22,860 bases of DNA, from contig JAHBMJ010001308.1 of assembly GCA_018398765.1 (NCBI GenBank), positions 10,001 to 32,860 of the forward strand, written 5' to 3'. Positions 10,614 to 20,500 of the stretch are shown here, piece by piece. The position numbers and the translations under genes were made by a program. The DNA is from Chromera velia (lineage: Eukaryota > Sar > Chromeraceae). The notes beneath the pieces were generated by a model. It had not been told where the DNA came from and did no database searches. It saw only the letters and a list, made by a program, of their open reading frames with translations. Each line of letters begins with the position of its first letter. Position 1 is the stretch's first letter.

Positions 10614-11516
10614 ATGTGTATGTGTGTTTTTGCTTATAGGAGAAGATTTCCGTGATCTCTTCCAAAAAGAACATAAATCCCAAGTGCGTCACACACTGAG
10701 CTTTTTTTTAAAGCAAAGTTCCTAGTTGAGCCGGGCGAGTGTTACCAGGTTGCACATGAGACCTCAGAAGCATGTCGGTGTTCAAGTGTCTTGCGTTTGG
10801 GTTAATCAGTCAGGCAGTCAGTCAATCAATCAGTCGGGCCTTCTTTAAAAGTTGAAGGTGCTGGCCGAAACCTCTAAATCAGACTGTATCCTCCCTACAA
10901 CTGTGTTATCCTTTTAGTATCAGTGAAGGCATCATGAGAGCGGTTGTGCCAATTGACTTTCATGAGTAGTCTTCACGGCTTACTGTATACTTAAGGTCGC
11001 AGCGCAGCACTAGACTGATCTGCCTGTTTATGTTGGATCGGTCTTTGGCTGAAGAAGGCTTGGTGAACATGGTCTCCCTCTATCGGTATGACGTTTTAGG
11101 TGCCGATCGACCAGGTGATCTGATTGATGGTCACGGAGGTAACGAGGCAGCCACGGCCCTTGCTGCATTTGTTGTTCGCATCGTTCTGTGAGTTTTGAAT
11201 GGCCATCTGGGGAATGGGCCACCCTGGCTTTCCAATTGGGGCTTGCTTCTGTGTTGTTCTTCTGCAACGGCTCATCTTGGGTGTGATCCTGTTCTTGTGT
11301 ATGCAGTGGACGAAGCAAAATCACGACCGGAACTGTTCCTGGTATCTCTTTGAAAGTGAAGAAGGACCAAGTCTTCAAGAACCTAGGGCGTTAATTCTTA
11401 CCCAACCGCCGTCCGACAAGGACTCAAAGAGAGTGACTGTTTCACAGAGACGTACCTGCTTGACTTCAGCAAGCTTTCTGGAGATTTCAGTCTTCAATCA
11501 CAGCTCCAATTCATAA
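8645..11516 (+). CDS. 3' exons: basic, charged tail (same gene, or a separate small gene)
   Basis: Exons 8645-8680 (weakest), 9153-9297, 9991-10039, 10640-10683 and 11307-11516 continue in phase from the acetyltransferase-like exons. They read 'TSDADNKGDERVTEPSMGR', then 'VDVLIHEGESVETTLKRQRI', 'EANERWQQVRRKQGPA' and 'EDFRDLFQKEHKSQ'. The stretch VLIHEGESVETTLKR weakly resembles the start of bacterial/mitochondrial ribosomal protein S21 (V.V..NEPVE.ALRR). A Met inside the 9153 exon could start a separate small gene. The last exon in phase 0 ends at TAA 11514-11516. Its other two frames are also open for a while (one ends '..VKKDQVFKNLGR' then stop near 11394), so the C-terminus is uncertain. 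The introns hold microsatellites and two copies of a mobile intron-like sequence. I infer a lysine/arginine-rich tail; the function is unknown. Confidence 0.5.
8815..8905. repeat. (TC)n followed by purine-pyrimidine alternating tract
   Basis: About 15 TC units (8815-8844) followed by CACGCGCGTGCGTACGCGCG-type alternation and TATG/TGCG units. The second part has Z-DNA-forming character. Both lie in an intron of the plus-strand gene. Confidence 0.9.
9470..9990 (+). mobile_element. introner-like element, copy 1
   Basis: A 521-nt block that begins GTGCGTCACAC and ends TGTATACAG. It has a near copy at 10684-11306, about 85-90% identical by eye, with matching ends at the splice donor and acceptor. 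Sequence outside the block differs between the two places. It directly follows AAACAG at 9464-9469, which is itself a good 3' splice site for the donor at 9298. Its 3' end is the acceptor of the exon at 9991. ACAGG occurs at both edges (9466-9470 and 9987-9991), which could be a target-site duplication. It contains a CAGT/CAAT tetranucleotide run (9593-9622). I see no terminal inverted repeats. Compared with copy 2 it lacks about 100 nt after the shared GTTGAAGG. Confidence 0.75.
10377..10440. repeat. (GT)n microsatellite
   Basis: A TGTG run with TATG interruptions in the intron 10040-10639. The cysteine/valine-rich ORFs here are repeat artefacts. Confidence 0.95.
10511..10629. repeat. (TC)n then (TG)n compound microsatellite
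   Basis: TC units to about 10548 run directly into TG units with TATG interruptions to 10629, just before the 3' splice site TTGCTTATAG (10630-10639). The TC part may act as an extended pyrimidine tract. Confidence 0.95.
10684..11306 (+). mobile_element. introner-like element, copy 2
   Basis: A 623-nt second copy of the sequence at 9470-9990. It starts GTGCGTCACAC right after the coding triplet CAA (10681-10683) and ends TGTATGCAG before the exon at 11307. The whole intron between these two exons is the repeat and nothing else, so its borders coincide with the splice borders. AGTG occurs at both edges (10683-10686 and 11305-11308). It holds about 100 nt (near 10860-10970) absent from copy 1. 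In both copies the minus strand keeps an open frame of some 85 codons with similar residues, and the plus strand keeps a short frame beginning MAIWGMGHPG. Confidence 0.78.
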
Positions 11517-11828
11517 CCGGAACTCATCAATACATTGGATTGGGTCATGGGCGGAGTTTGGATCGATTGAAGGAGAGAGATGGGAAATTTGCAGGTCCGT
11601 CATGGGACCGGTCCGTCAGGAGGTCGCCGGCAGAACCGCCGTTAGGAAGAAGTCGATCGACTCTGCCGTGCTGTGCGCTGCCTGATATCCCTGCCATTCG
11701 AGACAAAATCCTATAGCTTTTCCTATCGTTTCTAAGCAGTGAATCGATTAAGTTACACCCTAGTTTAGTACACCCTAGTTTGCACCACTGTGTCACGTCT
11801 TTTTTTCTTCAAATTTCCTTTTATCTTT
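11517..11828. other. 3' flank of the + gene, short direct repeat
   Basis: No gene is supported. ACACCCTAGTTT occurs twice, 15 nt apart (11755 and 11770). AATCGATTAA at 11743 recurs in related form at 13570 and 13763, so pieces of one small repeat family may be scattered here. Confidence 0.4.
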
Positions 11829-11833
11829 CGTTT

Positions 11834-11865
<32 letters not shown>

Positions 11866-11880
11866 TTTTTCTTTCTTTCA
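11829..11880. repeat. (TTTC)n microsatellite
   Basis: About ten TTTC units followed by T-rich, TTTC-related sequence to about 12010. Confidence 0.92.
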
Positions 11881-13332
11881 ACTTGAAAGTTTCTTTGTTC
11901 GTTTGTTTTTGCTTTCTTGTTGGGTCAGAATTTTTTTGTAGTATTATTATTTCTTTCTTTTTATAGTTTCCTCTTTTTGTTTTTATTATTTTTTTCTTTC
12001 TTTACATTTTTTTTTCACACATTAAAACCTATTATGATATATAAGTTAAAATGAATTGAATTGAATTGAGGCGGTTAAAGCTGGTGAGCCACCACTTAGG
12101 CTCTGGCCAACCACGGGGCATAACATGAAATGTTGGTATATTAACCTAGTGCATTGAGTCCCATTGACCCATTCACACATGATAACATTGACAACATGAA
12201 CTCACGCTAATTTGACTATGCATTCTCGAGTCCTCTTCTGCCCTCATACCCGCCAGAGGCTGGAACGAAGATATAAGGGTGATCATCTCTCACACTTTCT
12301 TTTCACTCTTCCCCACTCTCCTACCAGCTGAAGCCCCCACTCATTGTGCAATTTCTACCCGTTTCTCAATGGGCGTGCGCTCTTTTATAAAAGTTTTATC
12401 CTGCTGATGATTTTGTGAAGCTTTCCTCTCTCCCCCTCTGTTTCCACACATTCCGTCAGCAGATGGATCTCATCTCAAACTTTTCTACCAGAGCAAGCCG
12501 AGCAGGTCTTCTTCAGTTCCCCCCGCTACCCATACCTACCTGTTATCACTCTCAGGAGAGGGCGGATTTTTACAGAGGATTTGAGAAGAGTTTTAGAAGG
12601 GGACAGCGTGCGTATGTGTAGATCGTTACCTAAGTCTGACGGACAAGACCACCATTTTCTTTCTGCAAGAAGGAAGATGGAGAGCCTCTGTCTGGAGGGG
12701 TTTTCTCTTTAAAAATCAGTAAGGGCAGCAAGGGGATGGAAGTTTCCATTTCTATTTCTGCTTCCTTCCTCAGGCTGTTTTCTAGCCCATCCACCAAACC
12801 ATCGATTCATCTCAATCTTGCGACACATCTCTTTCCGTTTATAAAACAGAAGTTAAAACTGTTTTTACTTTGACTTTTTAATTATAGTTTTAATCTAGTA
12901 ATCTAGGTAGTAATCATGATTTTCAAAAAAAATGTAGTAGTCATTTTCATTTTTTTTCCCCCTAGGTTTTTTCAGAAGTCAAATTAAAATATATGTTATT
13001 CAAGTATTGTATAAATCACTAGTACCAAGTGTTGTTTAGGTGTTGTTATACTATTCTTTCTTTGTTATGGTTATAATAAAAAATAAATGTTATTACACTG
13101 ACAGCACTATTCTATAATTAACTGTTTCTTTGGCGTTGCAAGGTGTTGCATATGGTTGTTACATCTTGATCAAAAATATCATTGATTCACATATATTGAC
13201 ATCGAAAAACAAAAAAAAAAATAATGCCCCCAAAACCATATTTTTTTTAAAAAAATTACCCCTAGCAGGGTAGATAGAACTTAACCAGAGCGTCTCTACG
13301 ACAGATGTTCAAGTTTATCTCTCTTGCACTAG
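11881..13332. other. intergenic, AT-rich, no gene seen
   Basis: T-rich to 12010, then three TTGAA units near 12053-12068. A mixed-composition block follows (12069-12830), then AT-rich DNA with poly-A/T runs. The 68-codon ORF at 12415-12621 has no recognisable motif. The pentamer repeat followed by a composition change could be the tail of a retrotransposon, but I see no coding trace to prove it. Confidence 0.4.
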
Positions 13333-13533
13333 CCCTCGCATATAATCAAAGACGAAATGCATGTTTTCATATCATGTAAAAACTCCAAAATGGAGCGAAA
13401 CAGACTGAGAGATCTGTACAAAATTATAAAGTATAGAGCGTCAAATATTAACATAAGAATACAGATCACACAACGTGTGACAGGTATAACAAGGAGAAAC
13501 ACGTTTGATAACAAGCTAGCTAGAAGAAAATGA
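13333..13533 (+). pseudogene. C-terminal remnant of a non-LTR retrotransposon ORF2 (tentative)
   Basis: An open frame from 13333 to TGA 13531-13533, with Met codons at 13357 and 13390. It reads 'HIIKDEMHVFISCKNSK' then 'RNRLRDLYKIIKYR'. Many LINE polyproteins end with a segment after the reverse transcriptase of the form D/E-E-x-H-F/V-x-x-x-C...R..LY, and this order of residues fits it. The expected upstream Cys residues are not in frame (a TAG lies at 13330-13332), so the element is truncated or frame-shifted. It runs opposite to the reverse transcriptase relic at 14315-15148, so it belongs to a different insertion or to an inverted piece. Confidence 0.42.
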
Positions 13534-14314
13534 AGGAGATCTACTTCAAACTTGGCATTTAGGTGATGCTTAATCGATTAATGATGTTGTGTCCACTAAA
13601 AGAGGCTACAACGACTGCAGAGATTCCCAGAAAAAGACCTTCAGCTAGGTAGTGAGAATAGAAATCTAGGGAGGGGCACTTCAGCCGGTTACACCATAGT
13701 TACTGATCCTACACCCCCCACGTACAACATGTGACCTGTAACCATCAGTCAAAAGTGGTGCTAATCGATTAGTTACATTTGGTTACTCACAAAACTGGCT
13801 TCAAGATTGTTAAACAATTCAGTTTATGGTAAAAAATGATGAAAAATGATGTGTCATACTCACTTTGCCCCCAAATCCCCCGTAACTGGGTAACCCGTAG
13901 CCTTTTTTGACCCCTCTCAAAAATGAAGTAACCTCCCTCAAGAAGCATTCAAACGTGTTCTAAACATCATTTTAAATGTTTTTAAAACATATGCCGGGGC
14001 AAGTGGGGTGCTTTTTGTCCCCCTAAAGCGGCGCATTTCCGCAAAAAAGTCGTTTTCATAATTGGTAAGGAGTTAGAAGCTGAAGCTTTGTGTAAGAAGA
14101 CATTGTAACGATAGAAAAAGAACTATGAAATAGATTTTTTATATCATTTCTACAAACATAGGCTATCATAGAAACATAGACAACTAGAAATAAAATTTTC
14201 CCGGTCTGCGGGCGGAAGACGACCCTAGAGACGACCTAAAGAGAGTATCATGCTTTAAATTTTGCATAATCAATTAATTAATCCGTCTACTCGCTATACT
14301 AAGCCTCTCTTCTA
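13534..14314. other. intergenic, no gene seen
   Basis: No supportable ORF. AATCGATTA occurs at 13571 and 13763. The block may be 3' untranslated or anonymous transposon sequence. Confidence 0.4.
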
Positions 14315-15148
14315 TTACCTCCCTTTGGTCAATCTCCACTTTCAAATAAAAGAACACCCAAATACTTATACGACTCTACTCTCTGGACTTCTTTTCCTCC
14401 AAAGACCATTTTTTTTTCAATTCAAAGTTGCTAGAGAGGAGTTCGACAGACGTGTAATTTTTATTTTTTTGTGGATTAACAGTGAATCTTCTCTCTCCAC
14501 AAAAAAATCATAAAAAGAATACAACTCATTTAAACTAACCTGCAGGTCGTGTACGGATTTAGCAATAAGCAGAAGAACGTTAACATAACCGAGGCTCCTG
14601 CACTTCACTCCACCACTAACTCCACCAAACATGACGTTTGCACGACTGCCTGAAGCTTTCACCCTATTGTGAAGATCATTGATAAACAAAAGAAAGAGAA
14701 TGTATGCTAGTGGAGGAGAGAAGGTCGCCTTGCTTAACTGAGTTTTCTATTCTTTTAGAACATGAATTGCCCTCCCGCGATGCATCCATACACCGTATGA
14801 TACACGTCTAGGCATATTACAGAGAAAAAAAAAATCAGAAAAATTGAGATATGCATGCACGTTTTTTTTTCAACGGCCTACAACACCTTGCAACACTTGT
14901 GCAACACCCGTATAACAGCTAAACAACAGTTGTTTTAGATAAGAAAAAAAAATTCTCTGACAAACTGAGATATATGTACTTTTTTTTTCCTTCTGTGATC
15001 CCCCCAGATACACGTTAACACAGATCTAGACATATATTTAATGATCGAATCATGTTTACGTCTTCCGCATGTACTCTCTGTTTCCTCAATACTTTTATTT
15101 AACAGATTGAACCTCTCAAGGCAGAGAGTCAAACGCTTTACTAAACTC
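14315..15148 (-). pseudogene. degraded non-LTR retrotransposon reverse transcriptase
   Basis: Read on the minus strand, motifs of a LINE-type reverse transcriptase appear in the expected order but in different frames. Motif A is 'EFSKAFDSLP' followed by TGA (15128-15148 with stop at 15116-15118), where DFSKAFD is usual. Motif B is 'SVKQGDLLSS' (near 14725-14755). Next comes 'FLLFINDLHN' (near 14670-14700). Motif C is 'GYVNVLLLIAKS' (YVNV at 14576-14587) in place of YADD. It is followed by 'LNELYSFYDF', then 'VESYKYLGVLLFES' (14341-14400), the usual YLGV strand. The catalytic Asp residues of A and C are changed (D to E; ADD to VNV), and at least two frameshifts and one stop are present, so it cannot be active. 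The distance from motif A to C is longer than usual, explained partly by an internal duplication. Confidence 0.8.
14796..15045. repeat. internal duplication inside the reverse transcriptase relic
   Basis: Two similar segments, about 14800-14872 and 14938-15040, each contain an A-run, TGAGATAT.TG.A, a T-run, and nearby GATACACGT...TCTAG.CATAT. The order of parts differs slightly, so the exact event is unclear. The duplication lengthens the distance between motifs A and B of the relic. Confidence 0.5.
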
Positions 15149-15547
15149 TAGCTACTTAGTTCAACTTACTTTAGAAAACAGGTGAACATATAATTTACGG
15201 TATAAAGGTTTCTTTCTCTTTCGGGCTTTCTGCATCAGGGAGGTCAGCACTCCGATCGCCTTTCTAGCTAACTTTCTAGGTGCCGATTTCCTGCTGGAAA
15301 TTAAGCCTGGAATCCTAGTTGTTTGTGGTCTATCCGAACTTGTGAAGCAAATCGCTCAGAGAGGAGAGAGGAGAAGATTTTGGGCAGGAGGGAGACAACG
15401 TGGATTGGGCGCCACTCGGATCCGTACGTACATTATACTGCCATTATACTGCCTCAATCTAGGCCTCAATTCTTTCATCTAGTCTTTCATATTCATGTAT
15501 ATTGTTTATATACGAAAATCGATCTCAGAAATTATGTATGATGATAT
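15149..15547. other. intergenic, no gene seen
   Basis: Probably includes more 5' remnant of the minus-strand retrotransposon, but no further motif could be recognised. GATGATATAT repeats lie at 15538-15560. Confidence 0.35.
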
Positions 15548-15790
15548 ATGATGATATACTATTGTTCTACTAAGGATCGGTATGATCCTAATTTGCTAGA
15601 GGAGAATGATGAGCAGGTCGACTCAACTGGCATTTTGTTTCTCATGCATCACCCGATCTTGCGTCTCAACGGCGACCTTTTTAAGACTGCAGCTGCCTCT
15701 GAAACTGCTTCGACAGTTTTTCAATTATTGATAACTCCAGTTGGGTTTGCGTTGTTGAGGGAAGATGGTGTCACCTGCATGGTACCGTGA
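15548..15790 (+). CDS. unrecognised 80-residue ORF
   Basis: The protein has balanced, natural-looking composition ('NLLEENDEQVDSTGILFLMH' followed by a hydrophobic 'VFQLLITPVGFALL' near the end). It has no low-complexity bias and no recognised domain. There is no clear splice or promoter evidence. The minus strand over 15780-15940 is also open with a plausible intron border (CTGCAG at about 15920; GTGACA donor at 15773), so either strand might be the coding one, or neither. Confidence 0.25.
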   Translation: MMIYYCSTKDRYDPNLLEENDEQVDSTGILFLMHHPILRLNGDLFKTAAASETASTVFQLLITPVGFALLREDGVTCMVP

Positions 15791-16037
15791 AAACAATGCA
15801 TGAAGAACCAAGCGAAACTCTCGGGGCAGTCTGAATAAGAGCTCGACCAGGCGTCAGACAACGTGTAAAGACACATTGGTATGTGTCCACATTGGTATGG
15901 TGCAGACGACGTGTGTCCACTGCAGAACTTGGTATGCTGTGTGCAAATTAGCATTGAAGCTGCTCCATGTCTTTCTCCGGATGCCCTCCTTACGAAGACA
16001 AACATGCACACCCAGCCACACGCACGCAGACGCACTC

Positions 16038-16312
<275 letters not shown>

Positions 16313-16385
16313 CAAGCGACGCACACATTCAGTCGCGTCTATCATCGACATGCACACACTCACTCACGCACAGACACAGACAGAC

Positions 16386-16437
16386 CTGATTCGGAGTCCC
16401 GCAAGAGAGACGCTTTGGAGGCCTCTGTGCGAGGAAC
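16386..16437 (-). CDS. possible further exon of the J-domain gene
   Basis: On the minus strand TTCCCCCCAG precedes GTTCCTCGC and the segment ends at CAG followed by GTCTGTCTG. Read from phase 0 it gives 'VPRTEASKASLLRDSES', which would follow in phase from the exon ending at 17089. The coding evidence is only openness and splice-like borders, so this is weak. Confidence 0.28.
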
Positions 16438-16682
16438 CTGGGGGGAAGCAGGGAGTGAATCAGTCGCGGCGATCGCTAGTCAGTCGGTGCGTGAGTCAGT
16501 GAACAGGGTGACTCCATGGGTGAGGAAGTGAGTGAGTCAGACGCACTTGGTGAATGGGCAAAAAAAGAAGGAAGGCGCAGACAAAAGGGAGGCACAGACC
16601 AAGGAGAGGAAATCAAGGATAAACAAGGCAGATTTCTTTCCCTGATCTGCGGTCCCTTAAAGGGAGACGGCTTTCGAGACCG

Positions 16683-16714
<32 letters not shown>

Positions 16715-17088
16715 GACACAACACGGAAAAAACGTCACTCAGAGACACAAAGAACACGCAAACAGCAGTGCACAAAACTGGTATGCGAGAGGCGCGCGAT
16801 CACGCACCGCATTCCACACACACAAATCGCTGGACTCTTCGACACCTGTGCTCTCTCCTTTCAAACTTGCTTTCCTCCCCTGGACAAGTTTCGTTTCCCA
16901 GACAGACAGAAACGTCGACCGGGTTCCACAGACGCGACATAAGGGCGGACGCAATTCGGAAGTGAAAGTCCTTCAGAGGGTCAGAGAAAAGAACGTCAGG
17001 GGCATCTGAACTGATATTTACATGAAGATGAAAGATCAAGAGGGCGGGAGGAAAAGAGAGAGAAGGAGGGAGCAGATGCAGTAAGTAC

Positions 17089-20000
17089 CTTGAGCACAGT
17101 GAGTCCCTGTTTGGGTACAGAGTTGAAGTCGACAAATTCTCCCGGGTTCTGCTTTCTCCAGTACTGCACGTAATCGATAATGAGTCAAACACGCAGAGAA
17201 GGAAGTGCTTGAAAGTCCGAGGAAAGTTTTTTTGACCGCATTGGGGCCTCAAGGCAATTCGACAACTGCGAGGGTGAGGTGAAATGAGCAAGCACACAGT
17301 GCCTTGAGTGCGGGTACGACTGTCTGTTTTTGCATTTTGCGTTTTAGGAACGAATGTCCTCTCTTGCTCCATGCTTTGCACTTTTTCTCGAAAGACGACG
17401 TCCAGCAACGGCCGAAACATTTCCCTTCAGTGGACACGCAGCACACGCACCGAGAAGCTGCATTTCACGAAATGACATTTTTTTCAAGCCCAGTTTGTCT
17501 TCTGGCTGCTCTCCATCAGGCTTACCGTGACGAGAGCGTACGGTGTGGGCGCATCGAACCCTTCTGGGATAATTTCCCACCTGCGTGCTTGCATGAGGCG
17601 GCGGGGCAGTGCAGCACACAACCACGTAGACAAAGCCTCTCTTGCTCCTTCTCGTTACAGAGCGCGAGACACACACACACACACACACACACGCACGAAC
17701 GGAAAGGGGTTGGGGGGGGAAGTGGTCTTCTTCAATGTATTAGCATACATACATGCGTATGCGCCAGAATGAAGAAAATGAAGAGACGCAGATTAAGTCA
17801 CTATTAGTCGGCGAAGGGACAGGAGAGGTTGGGAGAAGAAATTTACATGGAGTCTCGACCGGTATTCTCCGAAAAGAACAACAGCAAGATTTGCAAGTAT
17901 ACGAAGCCAGCTCCATCACATCCTGGTTCTGTATGACCGACCTGTTGGAGAGAGGGTTATGGAAGGCGCGCACAAGAGGGACGCCCCTCTGGGAATCTGC
18001 TGAGTCGAAGTCCGTGAAGCTGCAAGCAACGCGCAGAGGAAGTGAGGAAAATCGATAGTCGAGATGCAATTCAAAGAGGCTGCGGAAACGAACTTGCAAA
18101 AATAAACAGAGGTCCAAAAAAAATGGGAAACGAGAAAAGCAGGCCTTCAGACAACGACCAATACGCATTTGACGGAAGAAAAAGAAGGAGCGATGAATCC
18201 ACACAGGCAACCCACCGTGGGTCGATACAATCAAATGACGAACAGAAAAACTAGAGTGGAGAAAACCTGAGGCAGGGAGGAAACGGCGGACAAATAGAGG
18301 TCCGAGATATCTCTCGACTCGGTGCTGCTTTTATGTTTCTCATACTTTCTCTCTGTATGTGTTTATCTTGAACAAACAACTGACTGTTCGAGATCTTCGT
18401 ACCCACACAGCTTCGGGAGGTAGATGCAGAGAATCCAGGCGCCCGCATAGCAAAACACGATCCAACAAACCTGCAGGAGCGCATGGGCAGACAGAAAGAG
18501 ATACAGAGATCCTCGGGCGGGGAGAAACATACATACAGACACGCGTGTACACACACACACACACACGTATACAGGTACGACATACCAACAGAGAGGTGGA
18601 GCGAGAGAAAGAGGGAAGGAGAAGAGTGAGGAACGGAGAACAAAGACAAAGGGAGAAGCCAGACAGAAAGAAATGTGGAATACAGGAGGGAGTATCTTGA
18701 GGTATCGTGGCATGCAAAAAAGATACAGATGGTAGAAGAGACGGTCAGCCAGTCGGATGGGAAACAAGATGGAAGAAGATGCAGAAGTAGCAATTAAGAG
18801 GAGAGAGACAAGACAGAGAGATGAGAATGGGGGATCAGAGCAAAGTCGAAGTAGATGCTCTGGACATTCTGGAGAGGATGGCAGGAGCCTTGTACAAGGA
18901 GTCTCCTTCCGTAAATTAATCCTGACTGGTTACAACTTCAGGGCGACATGATCGAAAAAGGGGAGTCCAAGGCACAAAGGACGTTTGAGAGAGGGAAGTC
19001 GGGAGGCAGGAGTGAAACAACCCAAGAACAGAGTCCGGAGGGAAAGGGAAACCGACGAAGAAAGAAACGGTGCCCATGAGGGAAAGCCGTTTGCCTGGAA
19101 GGAAAAAGGAGGAGCACCCCCTAGCACTGCAGATCCGTACTAGAGTAGAACGCCCATTCAGCTACTCACCCATCCTATGCCGTACCACTTCGCGAGCGGG
19201 GGGATGTCTGCTCTTTCTCCTGCAGTCAGCAACACAGAATCTCTCGCAAGCCAACTTGGAAAAGGCAGATAACGAAAAGGACAAAAGGACAAAAGAACAT
19301 CACTCCAGGAAAAACACATCAAAGAGACAAGCAAGAAGCAGCGAGAGAGCCATCAAGACACCAACTTAGACAAACAGACGAGTCGACAGGTAGGGGGACA
19401 GAAAAGAACCCATGCAGGTCTGAAGCGCAGTACCTACCCTTTGCGTAGCGCCGATAGCGTTCTCTTCGTTTTTCTGCACAAAAAGCAATCAAGAGAGGAA
19501 GCGGAATTGCAGATGCGTATTCTGTAAAGGGAAACTCTGGAAGCGTGCGGTTCCCGCAGCTGCGATTTTTCCCATGGCAACAATATTCTAGTGTGGGATC
19601 AGGGTGTTCGGCAAGTAAAACTCAAGCATCAGAAATGGACTGGAATTCACTTAGTACAGAAGCACAAGAAAAAGCGAGAGCGGTCTGCATGAAATGGTCA
19701 CTTTACACTCAGGATCCTGCCATGGGAGGCTCGATGGAGAAGACCGACAGACGGACCTCTCTCCTCATCGGTCTCGTTTCTCCACCTCTCCCTCCAATCT
19801 GTTTCTTCCGTTAGCCCTCCTTTCTGAGCGTATACGGGGTCGCTGCATAGAGAGGAGAGGGGAGAGAACGCAGCACTTGCAAGAAGAGAAAAAGTGGGCC
19901 TCACAAAGCTGTCAGATCATCACTGAAAAAGAGACAGATGGGTACTGACTTGAACACAAGGTTCCGGTCATACATGCCCCTTCTCACATGATCTGAAACA

Positions 20001-20302
20001 ATGTTATAGGCCTCCTGGACTTCTTGAAACTTCTGCTGCGCTTCTGGATCATCTTGGTTCCTGTCAGGGTGCAGCTCTTTCGCTTTTTTCAAGTAGGCCT
20101 TCCGAATTTCTTCGTGTGTCGCTGTCTGCTTTACTCCAAGGACTGTGTAGTAGGTCCGTGTTTTCTTAACGGGTGTTGCCGTGGGTGCAAAATGGCGGTG
20201 GAACGTCTTGCTGAAGTGGGTGGGGAGACGGAAAGGGGACAAGAGACGCCAGTCTCCTCCCAGCCTGAAACTGCAGTAAAAAACGCCCAGAGTTCCTCTC
20301 AT
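17089..20302 (-). CDS. J-domain (DnaJ/Hsp40-type) co-chaperone with a predicted membrane helix, multi-exon
   Basis: Exon 1 (20302-19946) starts at an ATG with an in-frame TGA just upstream. It encodes a basic, Arg/His/Phe-rich leader (residues 1-45), likely an organellar, perhaps mitochondrial, targeting sequence, and a complete J domain (about 50-113: 'YYTVLGVKQTATHEEIRKAY', HPD at 78-80, 'KFQEVQEAYNIVSD'). J domains stimulate Hsp70 ATPase through HPD. Later exons join in phase: 19473-19438 ('KNEENAIGATQR'), 18470-18403 ('VCWIVFCYAGAWILCIYL', a membrane helix), 17580-17526 ('WEIIPEGFDAPTPYALVT') and 17163-17089 ('YWRKQNPGEFVDFNSVPK'). No Cys-rich zinc finger or G/F region is seen, so it is a type III J protein. 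Exon 1 could instead use the stronger donor GTCAGT (four bases earlier), which would shift the next exon. The 3' end beyond 17089 is unresolved. The J domain is certain; the later exons are good but unproven. Confidence 0.8.
17666..17692. repeat. (AC)n microsatellite
   Basis: About eleven AC units within an intron of the minus-strand J-domain gene. A shorter AC run is at 18549-18566. Confidence 0.9.
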
Positions 20303-20500
20303 CCCTCAGTCTTCGTCATCTCATGGCCAGGTGCAAGGTCTGTCTGACTGCAGTGGGAGGAAAAGATGCCGGATGTTCTGTCAGGCAAGGCATTGAAACT
20401 ACATGCCGAAAGTTTACGAATTTGCAATAGACCGCGCATGGCCGCCGGCGCGGAGCAGGCGGAGCCGCGCGGCGACGCGTCAACCATGCAAGCTATAGAT
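20303..20500. promoter_or_regulatory. upstream region of the J-domain gene
   Basis: The sequence between the ATG at 20302 (minus) and the repeat array is GC- and CpG-rich at 20430-20482. It must hold the promoter or 5' leader of the J-domain gene unless the transcript starts inside the array. No TATA-like or named element can be assigned. Confidence 0.3.

Noticed and set aside
10377-10725. Cys/Val-rich ORFs of 92 and 114 codons
   Set aside because: Produced by (GT)n and (TC)n repeats. Only the last 44 nt of true exon (10640-10683) are meaningful.
15773-15920. Minus-strand segment with splice-like borders as an extra exon of the J-domain gene
   Set aside because: Entry phase does not match the candidate exon ending at 16386, and there is no independent support.
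16800-17420. 206-codon minus-strand ORF
   Set aside because: It reads across an intron and uses the wrong frame of the 17089-17163 exon. The spliced frame gives a more natural peptide.
18251-18793. 180-codon minus-strand ORF and overlapping frames
   Set aside because: Low-complexity Ser/Leu/Cys content from GA/AC-rich antisense. Only 18403-18470 is kept as an exon.
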